Below are positions 47,227 to 57,043 of a stretch of 64,000 bases of DNA, piece by piece (position 1 is the first letter of the stretch; the number at the start of each line of letters is the position of its first letter). The DNA is taken from assembly GCA_046347015.1 (NCBI GenBank), contig JAXMHA010000001.1, positions 1 through 64,000 of the forward strand, given 5' to 3'. A program made the position numbers and the translations under genes. The DNA is from Dokdonella_A sp046347015 (lineage in GTDB: Bacteria; Pseudomonadota; Gammaproteobacteria; Xanthomonadales; Rhodanobacteraceae). Below the pieces are notes generated by a model. The model saw only the letters and a list, made by a program, of their open reading frames with translations. It was not told the DNA's origin and searched no databases.

Positions 47227-49704
47227 TCACCCGTTCGCGACGGGCCGCAACGACGCCTTGGCCGTTCGCCGCGCACCGGCCGCGAGTTCGGACGGATCGA
47301 AGTCGTCGACCGCGATGAACTCGAATGTCGCTGCGCGCACGCGCGCGACCAGATCGGCTTCGGCCGGCGTCAGCACGCCTTGCTTCCGCGCATCGACGAG
47401 CTGCGCGTCGAAGTCGAGGCCGTGAACCTCACCCGCGCGCACCGCCTTCTGCAGCTTGCGCTCGACCGGTTCGGCCGCGATCACGTCGGGCAGCAGCGCG
47501 TTCATGCGCCCGACCGGATTGTTCGCGTTCGGGGTCACGTAGATGTCGCCGATCAGCCGCGTACGCGCCTCGTTCGGCGAGATCAGCAGCGCCGCGACGC
47601 GGCGGCCAAGGCGATCCGACGGCGGTGCGTCGCGGCGCCCGAGCGGGAACACCAGCGCGCGCAGCAGCCACGCCACCGGCCGCAACGGAAAGTTGCGCAG
47701 CACGCCGTCGAGCGCGTCCTGCATGCGGTACACGGCATCGCGGAACGCCCACGCCAGCAAGGGCCGGTCGGCGGCGGGACAGCCCTGGTCCTCGTGCTGC
47801 TTCAGCATCGCGCTCGCGATGTAGAGGTTCGACAGCACGTCGCCAAGCCGCGCCGAGATCTTCTCCTTCAGCTTCAGCCGCCCGCCGAACACTGCCATCG
47901 ACGTGTCGGCGACCAGCGCGAACGCGGCCGAGTAGCGGTTCAGCACGCGATAGTGGCGGCGCAGGTACGGCACGCCCGGCGCGCGTCCGACCTTCGCCGC
48001 GGCAATGCCGAGCACGAGGCTGCGCACCGCGTTCGACACGGCGTGGCCGATGTGCGACCACAGCGCGGCATCGAACGCGGCCAACGCGGCGCCGCGATCG
48101 GCCATGTGCAGCGCCTGCATCTCCTTCAGCACGAATGGGTGGCAGCGGATCGCGCCCTGCCCGAAGATCATCAGACTGCGCGTCATGATGTTCGCGCCCT
48201 CGACGGTGATCGCGATCGGTGCGCCTTCCCAGCCGCGGCCGATCCAGTTCGACGGGCCGAGGATGACGCCCTTGCCGCCGTGCAGGTCCATCGCATCGCG
48301 CGCGACTTCGCGCGCGCGTTCGGTCGCGTGGTATTTCGCGATCGCCGACGGCACGGCCGGCTTCTCGCCGCGATCGACCGCCGCCGCGGTCATCAGCGAC
48401 AGCGCGCCCATCGCGTAGGTGTTGCCGCCGATGCGCGCCAGCGCTTCCTCGATGCCCTCGAAGCGGCCGATCGCGATGCCGAACTGCTTGCGGATGCGCG
48501 CGTAGGCCCCGCTCGCGGCGACCGCCATGCGCGCGCCGCCGGTGGTGTTCGACGGCAGCGAAATCGCGCGGCCAACCGACAGGCATTCGACCAGCATGCG
48601 CCAGCCCTGGCCCGCCAAATCCGGGCCGCCGATCAACTGTGCCAGCGGCACGAACACGTTGCGCCCCCGCACCGGGCCGTTCTGGAACGGGATGTTCAGC
48701 GGAAAATGCCGCCGCCCGATCTCGAGCCCGGGCGTGTCACGCGGCAGCAACGCCAGCGTGATGCCGAGGTCCTCGCGTTCGCCGAGCAGCCGATCCGGAT
48801 CGTGCAGCCGAAACGCAAGCCCGACCAGCGTCGCGACCGGCGCCAGCGTGATGTAGCGCTTGTCGAAGGTCAGGCGCACGCCGAGCACGTTGGCACCGTT
48901 CCACTCGCCCTTGCAGACGACGCCGTAGTCGGGAATCGACGTCGCATCGGAGCCGGCGTAAGGGCCGGTCAGCGCGAAGCACGGGATGTCGCGGCCATCG
49001 GCGAGCCGCGGCAGGTAATAATCCTTCTGTTCCCGGGTTCCGTAGTGAAGCAGCAATTCGCCCGGGCCGAGCGAATTCGGCACCGCGACCGTCGACACCA
49101 GGGTCGTCGACATGCCGGCGATCTTCTGCAGGACCGCCGAATGCGCGAGCGCCGAGAAGCCGAGGCCGCCGTACTGCTGCGGGATGATCATGCCGAAGAA
49201 GCGCTCGCGTTTCAGGAACTCCCACATCTCCGGCGGCAGGTCGGCCAGCTCGTGCGTAATGTGCCAGTCGTCGACCATCGCGCAGAGTTTTTCCACCGGC
49301 CCGTCGAGGAAGGCGCGTTCCTCGACCGTGAGTTCGGGTGCCGGTTGCCGGCGCAGCGTCGACCAGTCGGGCTTGCCGGAAAAGAGCTCTCCCTCGAACC
49401 CGACCGTGCCCGCTTCGAGCGCGATGCGTTCGGTTTCGGACAAGGCCGGCATCACCTTGCCAAACAGGGCGAACAGGGGCGCCGACAGGCGTTGGCGACG
49501 AAAACCGGCAAGATTCAACGGCACCACGACCGCCAGAACCACGACCAGCGGAATGGCAATCGCCGGTACGGGCGAGCGGGCGATCAATCCCGCCACCACG
49601 ATCGCAGCGGGCACGGCAACGGTCCAGAGTCGCAGTGGAGCGCGCCGATGGGCCGCAGCCAGCGCGACGGCCAGCCCGGCGATCAATGGCCACAGTGAAA
49701 TCAT
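47227..49704 (-). CDS. fadE: Acyl-CoA dehydrogenase, FadE type
   Basis: An 825-residue enzyme for the first step of fatty-acid beta-oxidation, close to E. coli FadE in length (814). The N-terminus has two hydrophobic segments (MISLWPLIAGLAVALAAA and following), as in FadE. The dehydrogenase core shows PPEMWEFLKRERFFGMIIP, QQYGGLGFSALAHS, CFALTGPYAGSDATSIPD and the C-terminal FadE-specific extension. The ATG at 49702-49704 has AGGAGG 5 nt upstream. It is divergent from a TetR gene, with a perfect palindrome between, which probably controls it. Electrons would pass to ETF (34335-36022) and ETF-QO (20573-22225). Confidence 0.96.
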   Translation of the reverse strand: MISLWPLIAGLAVALAAAHRRAPLRLWTVAVPAAIVVAGLIARSPVPAIAIPLVVVLAVVVPLNLAGFRRQRLSAPLFALFGKVMPALSETERIALEAGTVGFEGELFSGKPDWSTLRRQPAPELTVEERAFLDGPVEKLCAMVDDWHITHELADLPPEMWEFLKRERFFGMIIPQQYGGLGFSALAHSAVLQKIAGMSTTLVSTVAVPNSLGPGELLLHYGTREQKDYYLPRLADGRDIPCFALTGPYAGSDATSIPDYGVVCKGEWNGANVLGVRLTFDKRYITLAPVATLVGLAFRLHDPDRLLGEREDLGITLALLPRDTPGLEIGRRHFPLNIPFQNGPVRGRNVFVPLAQLIGGPDLAGQGWRMLVECLSVGRAISLPSNTTGGARMAVAASGAYARIRKQFGIAIGRFEGIEEALARIGGNTYAMGALSLMTAAAVDRGEKPAVPSAIAKYHATERAREVARDAMDLHGGKGVILGPSNWIGRGWEGAPIAITVEGANIMTRSLMIFGQGAIRCHPFVLKEMQALHMADRGAALAAFDAALWSHIGHAVSNAVRSLVLGIAAAKVGRAPGVPYLRRHYRVLNRYSAAFALVADTSMAVFGGRLKLKEKISARLGDVLSNLYIASAMLKQHEDQGCPAADRPLLAWAFRDAVYRMQDALDGVLRNFPLRPVAWLLRALVFPLGRRDAPPSDRLGRRVAALLISPNEARTRLIGDIYVTPNANNPVGRMNALLPDVIAAEPVERKLQKAVRAGEVHGLDFDAQLVDARKQGVLTPAEADLVARVRAATFEFIAVDDFDPSELAAGARRTAKASLRPVANG

Positions 49705-49785
49705 GTTGCCTCCTCGGACCTCGGCTCGCGCGCCCGCGTTCCGCACGCCCGTTGCGCACGGCTCTACGGGAGGTGCTCCGAGCCT

Positions 49786-49805
49786 ACCATACCCTACAGT
49801 ATGGT
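49786..49805. promoter_or_regulatory. Palindromic operator between fadE and its TetR regulator
   Basis: The arms ACCATAC (49786-49792) and GTATGGT (49799-49805) are perfect inverted repeats separated by CCTACA. The site lies in the 180-bp gap between the divergent genes, about 80 bp from each start. Confidence 0.75.
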
Positions 49806-49884
49806 CGAGTGTCGCCGGTCGGCGGCGGGCGTTCTGTGACCGGCCCGCCTTTTCGATGCCGGCGCCGTCCGGCACACTGCACCG

Positions 49885-50460
49885 ATGACCACCGCAACCG
49901 CCCCCCGCGCCCGCCTCTGTGTCGCCGACTGGGAGCAGGCCGCGCTCGATGCGCTGGCCGAGTGCGATCTCGCAGCCGTCTCCGTCGAGGCCCTGGCCCG
50001 CTCACTCGGCGTCACCAAGGGCAGTTTCTACTGGCATTTCGAGAGCCGCGAAGCCTTGCTGCAGGCGGCCCTCGCGCACTGGGAGGGCAACGACGCGGAT
50101 GACCTGATCAACCGGGTCGCCGCGGTGAGCGACCCGCGGGAACGCCTGCGGCAACTGTTCCGCGACGCGAGCCACCCCGATCGCGCCCATTCGATCCACG
50201 GCGCCTTGCTGCGGGCCGTCGACAACCCGGTCGTCAAGCCGGTCATCGCCCGCGTATCCGGCCGCGGACTCGAGTTCATGGCGCAGGCGTTCCGGGAATG
50301 CGGCCTGTCCGAGTCCGACGCCGCGCACCGGGCACGCCTGGCGTACGCGGCGTACATCGGCTTTCGCCAGTTGTCATCGCAGTTCGGCGTCCCACGCCTC
50401 AGTGCATCGGCCTTGCGCGACTACGTCGAACACGTGATCGGGACGCTGGTCCCCGCCTGA
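49885..50460 (+). CDS. TetR-family regulator next to fadE
   Basis: A 191-residue regulator. The helix-turn-helix is seen at about residues 34-56 (VEALARSLGVTKGSFYWHF), the most typical TetR form, followed by ESREALLQAALAHWE. The C-terminal helices would hold the effector pocket. Given divergence from fadE and the shared palindrome, an acyl-CoA or fatty acid is the likely effector, by analogy with other fatty-acid regulators of this family; that is inference. It is followed by pckG on the same strand after 112 bp. Confidence 0.9.
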   Translation: MTTATAPRARLCVADWEQAALDALAECDLAAVSVEALARSLGVTKGSFYWHFESREALLQAALAHWEGNDADDLINRVAAVSDPRERLRQLFRDASHPDRAHSIHGALLRAVDNPVVKPVIARVSGRGLEFMAQAFRECGLSESDAAHRARLAYAAYIGFRQLSSQFGVPRLSASALRDYVEHVIGTLVPA

Positions 50461-50572
50461 CGCAACACCCCTCGCGGCCCGATGCGGCGGTCCGCCTTGC
50501 ATTGCCCCGCTGGCGTGGCTACCTTCGGGCGGGCATCCCCGCACGAGGCGCCGAGGGGCGCGCCACAATCCG

Positions 50573-52363
50573 ATGCCGTCGAAACTCGCTGCGCTGAATG
50601 ACTGGATCGACTCGGTGGCCCGGCATGCCCGGCCCGACAGGGTGCATTGGTGCGACGGGTCCGATACCGAAGCCCGGATGCTGACCGAGCGCATGCTCGC
50701 GGACGGATCGCTGCTCGAACTCAACCAGACCACCCATCCGGGTTGCCACCTGCACCGCTCCGACCCGCGCGATGTCGCCCGGGTCGAGCAGTTGACGGTG
50801 ATTTGCACCCGCAGCCGCGATGACGCGGGCCCGAACAACAACTGGATGGATCCCGCCGCAGCGCACGCGAAGATCGACGCGTTGTTCGATGGCTGCATGC
50901 GCGGACGAACGCTGTACGTCATTCCGTATTGCATGGGGCCGCTCGGCTCGCCGATTTCCCGCTGCGGCGTCGAGCTCACCGACTCGCCGTACGTCGTCGC
51001 GAACATGCGGGTGATGACGCGGATGGGCACCGCGGCGCTGGACCGGATCGAACGCGAGGGCGCCGACGGCAGCCGTACCTTCGTCAAGGGCCTGCATTCG
51101 ACCGGCGAACTCGATCCCGAGCGGCGCTGGATCATGCACTTTCCCGAGGAACTGTCGATCAAGTCCTACGGCTCGGGCTACGGCGGCAACGCGCTGCTCG
51201 GCAAGAAGTGCCACGCCTTGCGGATTGCTTCGTGGCAGGCGCGCACGGAAGGCTGGCTCGCCGAGCACATGCTGATCGTCGGCGTCGAAAAGCCCGGCGG
51301 CGAGACCCACTACATCGCCGCCGCGTTCCCGTCGGCGTGCGGCAAGACCAACCTGTCGATGCTGATCCCGCCCGAACGCTATCGCCGGGCAGGCTGGAAG
51401 GTGTGGACCGTCGGCGACGACATCTGCTGGATGACGCCCGGTCCGGACGGCCGCCTGTGGGCAATCAACCCCGAGGCCGGGTTCTTCGGCGTCGCGCCGG
51501 GCACCAACGCGCACACCAATGCCAACGCGATGGCGACGATCGCGCGCGACACGCTGTTCACGAACGTCGCCGTCACCGCCGACAACCAGCCGTGGTGGGA
51601 AGGCCTGCCCGGCACACCGGTGACCGATTGGCAGGGCCGTCCGTACGATCCGGCGCACGGGCCGGCCGCGCATCCGAATTCGCGCTTCACGGTGTCCGCG
51701 TCGCACTGCCCGAGCTGGTCGCCGCACAGCGAGGACGCGACCGGCGTGCCGATTTCGGCCATCGTGTTCGGCGGCCGGCGCGCAACGCTGTTGCCGCTGG
51801 TCGTCGAGGCGCGTGACTGGACGCATGGCGTGCTGCTCGGCGCGTCGATGGGGTCGGAGACGACCGCCGCGGCCACTGGCAAGGTCGGCGTGCTGCGCCG
51901 CGATCCGATGGCGATGAAGCCGTTCTGCGGCTACAACTTCGCCGACTACTTCGCGCACTGGCTGTCGCTCGACAAGCCCGGCATGAACCTGCCGCGGATC
52001 TTCCACGTCAACTGGTTCCGCCACGGGGGCGATCGCAAGTTCCTGTGGCCGGGCTACGGCGACAACCTGCGGGTGCTCGAGTGGATGCTCGCACGATGCG
52101 CTGGCGACGCCGATGCCCGCGATACCCCGATCGGCCGCCTGCCGACCGAAGGCGGCATCGACGTGTCGGGCCTCGAACTCGCGGACGGCACGATGGACGA
52201 ACTGCTCCGCGTCGACGCCGATGGCTGGCGCGCGGAAGTCACGGCGGTCGGCGAGTACCTCGGTTCGTACGGCGCGCGCATGCCGACTGCGCTGAAGGCT
52301 GAACTTGCCCGGACCGGCGCCGCGCTCGACCAGCCGGCGGCGCGGCGCGCGGCTTCGGCGTGA
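50573..52363 (+). CDS. pckG: Phosphoenolpyruvate carboxykinase (GTP)
   Basis: A 596-residue cytoplasmic enzyme that turns oxaloacetate and GTP into PEP, CO2 and GDP, the committed step of gluconeogenesis from TCA intermediates. The GTP-type signature is clear: FPSACGKTNLSML (about residues 248-260) is the kinase loop with the reactive Cys. KSYGSGYGGNALLGKKCHAL (about 200-219) is the substrate region, and PKNW-like elements and WFRHGGDRKFLWPGYGDN complete the site. It belongs with fadE nearby: carbon from lipid oxidation can be routed to sugars. The ATG at 50573 is 4 bp after a CACAAT box, so the mRNA leader may be very short or the promoter further up. Confidence 0.97.
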   Translation: MPSKLAALNDWIDSVARHARPDRVHWCDGSDTEARMLTERMLADGSLLELNQTTHPGCHLHRSDPRDVARVEQLTVICTRSRDDAGPNNNWMDPAAAHAKIDALFDGCMRGRTLYVIPYCMGPLGSPISRCGVELTDSPYVVANMRVMTRMGTAALDRIEREGADGSRTFVKGLHSTGELDPERRWIMHFPEELSIKSYGSGYGGNALLGKKCHALRIASWQARTEGWLAEHMLIVGVEKPGGETHYIAAAFPSACGKTNLSMLIPPERYRRAGWKVWTVGDDICWMTPGPDGRLWAINPEAGFFGVAPGTNAHTNANAMATIARDTLFTNVAVTADNQPWWEGLPGTPVTDWQGRPYDPAHGPAAHPNSRFTVSASHCPSWSPHSEDATGVPISAIVFGGRRATLLPLVVEARDWTHGVLLGASMGSETTAAATGKVGVLRRDPMAMKPFCGYNFADYFAHWLSLDKPGMNLPRIFHVNWFRHGGDRKFLWPGYGDNLRVLEWMLARCAGDADARDTPIGRLPTEGGIDVSGLELADGTMDELLRVDADGWRAEVTAVGEYLGSYGARMPTALKAELARTGAALDQPAARRAASA

Positions 52364-52436
52364 AGAGACTCGCCACCGCGAGGGCCCGCGCTGCGGACCT
52401 CGTGGATCCGGAAACCGATCGACTGAGGGGGCCGAC

Positions 52437-53747
52437 ATGATCCGCAGACTCGTCATCGCCTTGGTTTTCGTTGCCGTCAGCTGGACGGCACGCGCCGACT
52501 CGCCGCCGCTCATCGGCCTCGGCGACAGCATCGGCGAAGGCGTGCAATCCGCCGACGCCAATTCGGCGACGCAGCCCAATACGTATCTCGCGCTGATCGC
52601 AGCGCAAATGGGCGATCCGTTTCCGTTGCCGCTGATCCGCACCAGCCCGTGGGGCGTGGTCGGTTCGACGTCCGGCCGTTCGCGGATCGACCCGACGGCA
52701 CTGGTCGCCAACCTCGCCGTGTCCGGCGCGAGTTCCGGCTCGATCCTGACCGACAGCGCCGGCCAGCCCGTCGATGACGAAACCGATCTCGTCGAATTGC
52801 CACGCACCGGCACCCAGATCGGAATCGCCCAGCAGTTGCAATCACCGCTGGTCGTCTGCTGGATCGGCAACAACGACGTGCTCGGCACCGCGCTCGCGTT
52901 CGACGACATGGACGCGAGCCAGATCACTTCACAGCAGGACTTCGCCGCGAACTTCCAGACGGTGGTCGCCGACCTGTCCGGCTGGAACGCCAAGGTGGTG
53001 TACGCCAACATTCCCGACATCACCCGCATCGGCTTCCTGTTCTCGCCAGCGGATCTGCAACTGTTCCTCGGCAGCTCCTACAGTCTGCCGGAGGGCAGCT
53101 ACACCAGCCTCGCCGCAATGCTGCTGATCCGGATGGGACTGCTGCCGCCACTGATCCTGCGCGACCCGTCCTGGGTGCTCGACGCGACCGAGGTCGCGAC
53201 GATCCAGGCCGCGATCACCGGCTTCAACCAGACGATTGCCGCGGATGCGGCCGCGGCCGGGATGCCCGTGGTCGACATCAATGCGCTGATGAACCAGATG
53301 GCCGCCAATCCGCCGACGGTCGGCGGTGTCCCGTTGCTGCTGCGGTACAACGGGGGACTGCTGAGCCTCGACGGAGTGCATCCGTCCGACATCGGCCACG
53401 CGCTGATCGCGAACGCGTTCATCCGCACGATGAACGCGAAATGGCACATGGGCATTCCGAAACTGTCGGCCTCACAACTGACCTCGATCGCGCTCGCCGA
53501 TCCGTTCATCGACTTCGACGGCAACCTGGTCGTGCGCGGTCGACCGCTGAAGGGACTGCTCGAAACGCTGGGTCCGACACTCGGCATTTCCGGCGACCGG
53601 CCGACGGCACCCGGCATCCAGCCGGCGCTCGGACGGCAATTCATGCAGGCGTACTTTGCCGCGACCGGCCAGAGCACGACGCGCGCGTGGACGCAGCGCG
53701 ATGCGATCGAAGCGATGCGCCACGTGCTTGGCCTCGACGCCTATTGA
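52437..53747 (+). CDS. Secreted SGNH/GDSL-family hydrolase
   Basis: A 436-residue exported esterase-like protein with a signal peptide (about residues 1-20, ending ARA). Block I is LIGLGDSIGEG with the nucleophile S31. Block II is NLAVSGASSGSILT, block III CWIGNNDVLG with the Asn, and block V SLDGVHPSDIGHALIAN with the catalytic Asp and His. It may hydrolyse lipids or acetylated carbohydrates outside the cytoplasm. The C-terminal 90 residues after block V are unusual for the family and have no recognised domain. The ATG at 52437 follows GAGGGGG. It lies 73 bp after pckG but no functional link is evident. Confidence 0.9.
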   Translation: MIRRLVIALVFVAVSWTARADSPPLIGLGDSIGEGVQSADANSATQPNTYLALIAAQMGDPFPLPLIRTSPWGVVGSTSGRSRIDPTALVANLAVSGASSGSILTDSAGQPVDDETDLVELPRTGTQIGIAQQLQSPLVVCWIGNNDVLGTALAFDDMDASQITSQQDFAANFQTVVADLSGWNAKVVYANIPDITRIGFLFSPADLQLFLGSSYSLPEGSYTSLAAMLLIRMGLLPPLILRDPSWVLDATEVATIQAAITGFNQTIAADAAAAGMPVVDINALMNQMAANPPTVGGVPLLLRYNGGLLSLDGVHPSDIGHALIANAFIRTMNAKWHMGIPKLSASQLTSIALADPFIDFDGNLVVRGRPLKGLLETLGPTLGISGDRPTAPGIQPALGRQFMQAYFAATGQSTTRAWTQRDAIEAMRHVLGLDAY

Positions 53748-53874
53748 CCGGCGTCCCTTCCGGACGCATATCAGGACGAACACCCGCGAGAGCATGGGTG
53801 CCATGGCGTTGCCGCCATGCGCAAACGTGGCTGGCGGGACAAGCCACCCGCCACGCCGGGATCCGGAGGTCGTC

Positions 53875-54750
53875 ATGCAGCGCATTTTCCGTGTTGCCCT
53901 TGCCGTTTCACTCGCCACGCCCGTGTTCGCCGCAACTCCCGTCGACCAGCGGGCTGCTGTTGCGGCCGACGCGCGGATCGACATCTCGAGCCCACGGGGC
54001 ACGCTGCGGATCACCGGCTGGGATCAGCCGGAACTCGCGATTTCCGGTACGCTCGGCACGCACGCGAAACGCGTCGATGTCACCGGTGACGAGCACCACA
54101 GGAGCGTGACGGTCGAGTTCGGAACCGGCTTCTTCACGACGCGCGAAGACACTGTCCTCGATATTCACGTCCCGCACACGGCGGTTCTGGCCATCGACAT
54201 CGCCAGCGCCGACGTGGCCGTCACCGCGGTGGACGGGTCACCGCTGACCGTGAAGGGCAGCAGTGGCGACGTCAAGCTCGACACCAATGCCGCACGCGTC
54301 GACGTCGAATCAGCGAGCGGTGACGTCGGCGTGCGTGGCAGGACAATCGACACGACGATCCACACCGCGTCCGGAGACATCAAGATCCACGGCATCGGCG
54401 GCAAATTGCACCTGCGATCCCGCTCCGGTGACATCGAAGGCGTGCTCGCCGATTACACGGATGTCGACGCCAAGACGACGTCCGGGGACGTGGACCTCGG
54501 CGGGACGCCGGCGGCAGGTTCGCGCATGGCCATCGCAACGACCAGCGGCGATGTCGACCTTTCATTGCCGGCCGGAATGCCGATGCGCATCACCGCGACG
54601 ACTTCGAGCGGCGAGATCCGCAGCGACTTCGGCACCGTTGCGCCATCGGCCGGTGGCGATCATCGGTCGTTGGCCGCGACGGTCGGTACCGGCACCGACC
54701 CGGTGGACATCCGGACGACGAGCGGCGACATCGAGATTCGCCGGCAGTAA
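53875..54750 (+). CDS. Secreted DUF4097-family beta-repeat protein
   Basis: A 291-residue exported protein with a signal peptide (about residues 1-19, ending VFAA). The rest is a right-handed beta-repeat of the DUF4097/DUF2807 type, with recurring S-G-D-[VI] turns: KGSSGDVKLDT, ESASGDVGVRG, HTASGDIKIHG, RSRSGDIEGVL, KTTSGDVDLGG, ATTSGDVDLSL and RTTSGDIEIRR. Such proteins are called putative adhesins but their role is unproven. The ATG at 53875 has GGAGG upstream. It converges with a TPR membrane-protein gene. Confidence 0.9.
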   Translation: MQRIFRVALAVSLATPVFAATPVDQRAAVAADARIDISSPRGTLRITGWDQPELAISGTLGTHAKRVDVTGDEHHRSVTVEFGTGFFTTREDTVLDIHVPHTAVLAIDIASADVAVTAVDGSPLTVKGSSGDVKLDTNAARVDVESASGDVGVRGRTIDTTIHTASGDIKIHGIGGKLHLRSRSGDIEGVLADYTDVDAKTTSGDVDLGGTPAAGSRMAIATTSGDVDLSLPAGMPMRITATTSSGEIRSDFGTVAPSAGGDHRSLAATVGTGTDPVDIRTTSGDIEIRRQ

Positions 54751-54766
54751 CAATTGGTCGCATCAC

Positions 54767-54789
54767 CGGGAATGGCTCCTGGATTCCCG
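54767..54789. terminator. Hairpin downstream of the DUF4097 gene
   Basis: The arms CGGGAAT (54767-54773) and ATTCCCG (54783-54789) form a perfect 7-bp stem with a 9-nt loop, 16 bp after the stop codon. No T run follows. It lies in the gap between convergent genes and could serve as a weak terminator or be part of a dispersed repeat. Confidence 0.4.
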
Positions 54790-54944
54790 CCCCCGACCAA
54801 AGCATCCGGGGGCAGCCTCTGCGCGGGAGTGACCGGCTCGGCAGGCCGGGGTGAATGCAATGAACCCCGACGTTGCAACGATTCGGGAATCATCGCCGTC
54901 GGGCATCGCTGCGCTCAGCCCGAACTGCGCGGGGCGGAGCCGAG

Positions 54945-56870
54945 CTACTTCATCGCCACGGCGTCGGTGGCGGTGGGCAGGCCGACTTTCTTGCAGAAGG
55001 CGGCGAAGCGCGGGTCGTGGCGGTAGCGCAAGATCAGCGGGTCGCTGAGCAGAAAGTTGATGCCGGGGTCGCGGGCAGTGAAGGCGCGGTCCAGCCACTG
55101 GAACATGACGTCCGGGTTACGGCGCAGCGCGTACACCTCGGCGATTTGGTACGGCCCACCAGTCGAGTTGTTCTTGACGAACTTTGCCAGCGCCGCGTCG
55201 GCGGCCGCGCGGTCGGGACCGATTTGCAAGGCCAATGCCATCGCAATCTCGTGCCATGGTCCCGGCGGCTCGGCTTGTGCAGCGGCCAGCGCGGATTTGG
55301 CGTCGCCGCGCAAAACATTGATGACCGCGGTTTGCTCATGGAAGCGGGCCGCGCCGGGCTGCAGGGTGATCCCGGTGGCGATTGCTGCGCGGGCTGCGTC
55401 GAGCTGGCCCAGAGCGGTGAGATATTCACTCAGCGAGTTGTACAGACTGGCATCGCGCGGATTGACGGCGAGCACTTGGCGGGTGAGCTCCACCGCGCGC
55501 GCATTCTGGCCCAGCGATGCCAGGACAATGCCCAGACCGAATTGCGCTGCGGAATCGTTGGGCGCCAGTTTCAGCACGCGCCGGTACTCGGCCTTGGCGC
55601 CGGTCCAGTCGAGGTCCGTTTGAAGCAAGTACGCGCGCGCGACATGGGCGGGTGCAAAATCGGGATTCAGTTTCAATGCAATATTCAGCGCCTTGTGCGC
55701 GTCGGCCTGTGCCTGTGCGATCTTGATCGAATCGGTCAGGAACGCAACCGCGAGGCTGTTCCAGGCGCCCGCCAACGCCGCGTACGCCGCCGCGTACTTC
55801 GGATCGAGGCGGATCGCGTCATGGAACGCGTCGATGGCCTTATGGTGGCTGCCTTCGGTGCCGACCGCGTCATAGGCGATGCCCTGCTGGTAGGCGGTAT
55901 AGGCGGCAAGGTTGCCGCTCGGCGGGCGATCGCTCTGCACCACCGCGCCGGGCGCGGTCAGCAGCTTGGCCTTCAACGCATCGGCCACGGCTGCGGTGAT
56001 GGCGTCCTGCAGCGCGAACAGGTCCTTGTAGGGTTTGTCGTAGCGCTTGGTCCACACGACCGTGCCATCGCTGGCGTTGACCAGGGTCGCGGTGATGCGC
56101 ACCTCGTCGCCGGCGCGCTGCACCGAGCCTTCCAGCAGGTGCGCGACGCCCAGCAACCGGCCGATCGTCGCCGCGGTGTCCTTGCTGTCGCGGAACTGGA
56201 ATGCCGAGTTGCGGCTGATGACTTTCAGGCCCCCGAACTGCGAGAGCGCGGTGATCAGGTCTTCCGAAAGCCCATCGGAAAAGAACTGTTCGCCCTTGGC
56301 GCCTTCGTTGGCGAAGGGCAGCACCGCAACGGATTTTTCGGGAATGGCGGCGGTGGCGGCAGGCACCGGCGACTCCATGGCCGTGGCGGGTGTGGCCGGG
56401 GCTGCAGCGGGTTGCGCGGACGTCGAAGCGCCGGCGCCCGGCGTGGCCTTCCCCACGCCCGCTGCGGCGGGCGCAGCGGTGGGGCCGGTGCGCATGCCCC
56501 GGTGCCACAGGAACTGGTTGCCCAGCAACAGCGCCACCGCGATCGCCAACGCGACGATGATGCCGGTGTTGAGCTTGCGCCCGATCGCACGGGAGTCGCT
56601 TGTTTCGCGCGCATCGGCCGAGTGCGCAGGCTCGGTGCGGCGCACCCCCTCGGGCGTGATCTCGAACGCCCAGGCGAGGAGCAGCGCGATCGGAAACAGG
56701 ATCACGATGACCGCGATCAGCGCCTTCAGCACCCAGCCGGGCGCGCCGAAAGCCGGCAGCACGATCGATGCGAGCTGCAACAGTACCCACGCCGTCACCA
56801 TGTAGGCGATCAGCACCCGCCACACATGGCGGCGCTTCAGTTCGCTGAAAAAGCCAGCTTCCTCGGCCAT
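54945..56870 (-). CDS. Membrane-anchored TPR protein with a FlgO/TolB-like domain
   Basis: A 641-residue protein. The N-terminus has FFSELKRRHVWRVLIAYMV (about residues 7-25), two hydrophobic segments, and FEITPEGVRRTE. A third membrane segment lies at about 102-120, then an Ala/Pro-rich linker. IPEKSVAVLPFANEGAKGEQ opens a domain like the N-terminal TolB/FlgO fold (about 175-310). From about 325 there are TPR-like helix pairs, such as AIDAFHDAIRLDPKYAAAYAALAGAW. Relatives sometimes carry a cyclase or kinase domain in front; this one does not. The partner is unknown. A paralogue with the same layout starts at 62725. Confidence 0.85.
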   Translation of the reverse strand: MAEEAGFFSELKRRHVWRVLIAYMVTAWVLLQLASIVLPAFGAPGWVLKALIAVIVILFPIALLLAWAFEITPEGVRRTEPAHSADARETSDSRAIGRKLNTGIIVALAIAVALLLGNQFLWHRGMRTGPTAAPAAAGVGKATPGAGASTSAQPAAAPATPATAMESPVPAATAAIPEKSVAVLPFANEGAKGEQFFSDGLSEDLITALSQFGGLKVISRNSAFQFRDSKDTAATIGRLLGVAHLLEGSVQRAGDEVRITATLVNASDGTVVWTKRYDKPYKDLFALQDAITAAVADALKAKLLTAPGAVVQSDRPPSGNLAAYTAYQQGIAYDAVGTEGSHHKAIDAFHDAIRLDPKYAAAYAALAGAWNSLAVAFLTDSIKIAQAQADAHKALNIALKLNPDFAPAHVARAYLLQTDLDWTGAKAEYRRVLKLAPNDSAAQFGLGIVLASLGQNARAVELTRQVLAVNPRDASLYNSLSEYLTALGQLDAARAAIATGITLQPGAARFHEQTAVINVLRGDAKSALAAAQAEPPGPWHEIAMALALQIGPDRAAADAALAKFVKNNSTGGPYQIAEVYALRRNPDVMFQWLDRAFTARDPGINFLLSDPLILRYRHDPRFAAFCKKVGLPTATDAVAMK

Positions 56871-57018
56871 GCCGCACCCCGCGCGCGAAAAAATACCGCG
56901 CGAACCAGATCATAGCGCGGACCCGTGGCCGCAAGCCGGGCACGACCCTGCCGGGGCTGCGCCGGCGCGCGATGGTCTCGGCAACGACGAACCGGGTTCG
57001 GCCGGCTTGACTGGATGC

Positions 57019-57040
57019 TTTAGGTGCATATACACTTAAA
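57019..57040. promoter_or_regulatory. Palindromic operator overlapping the marR start region
   Basis: The arms TTTAGGTG (57019-57026) and CACTTAAA (57033-57040) pair with one mismatch around CATATA. The site ends 3 bp before the GTG start codon, and its right arm also forms a -10-like TTAAAAT. Binding here would block both transcription and any short leader. Confidence 0.65.
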
Positions 57041-57043
57041 ATC

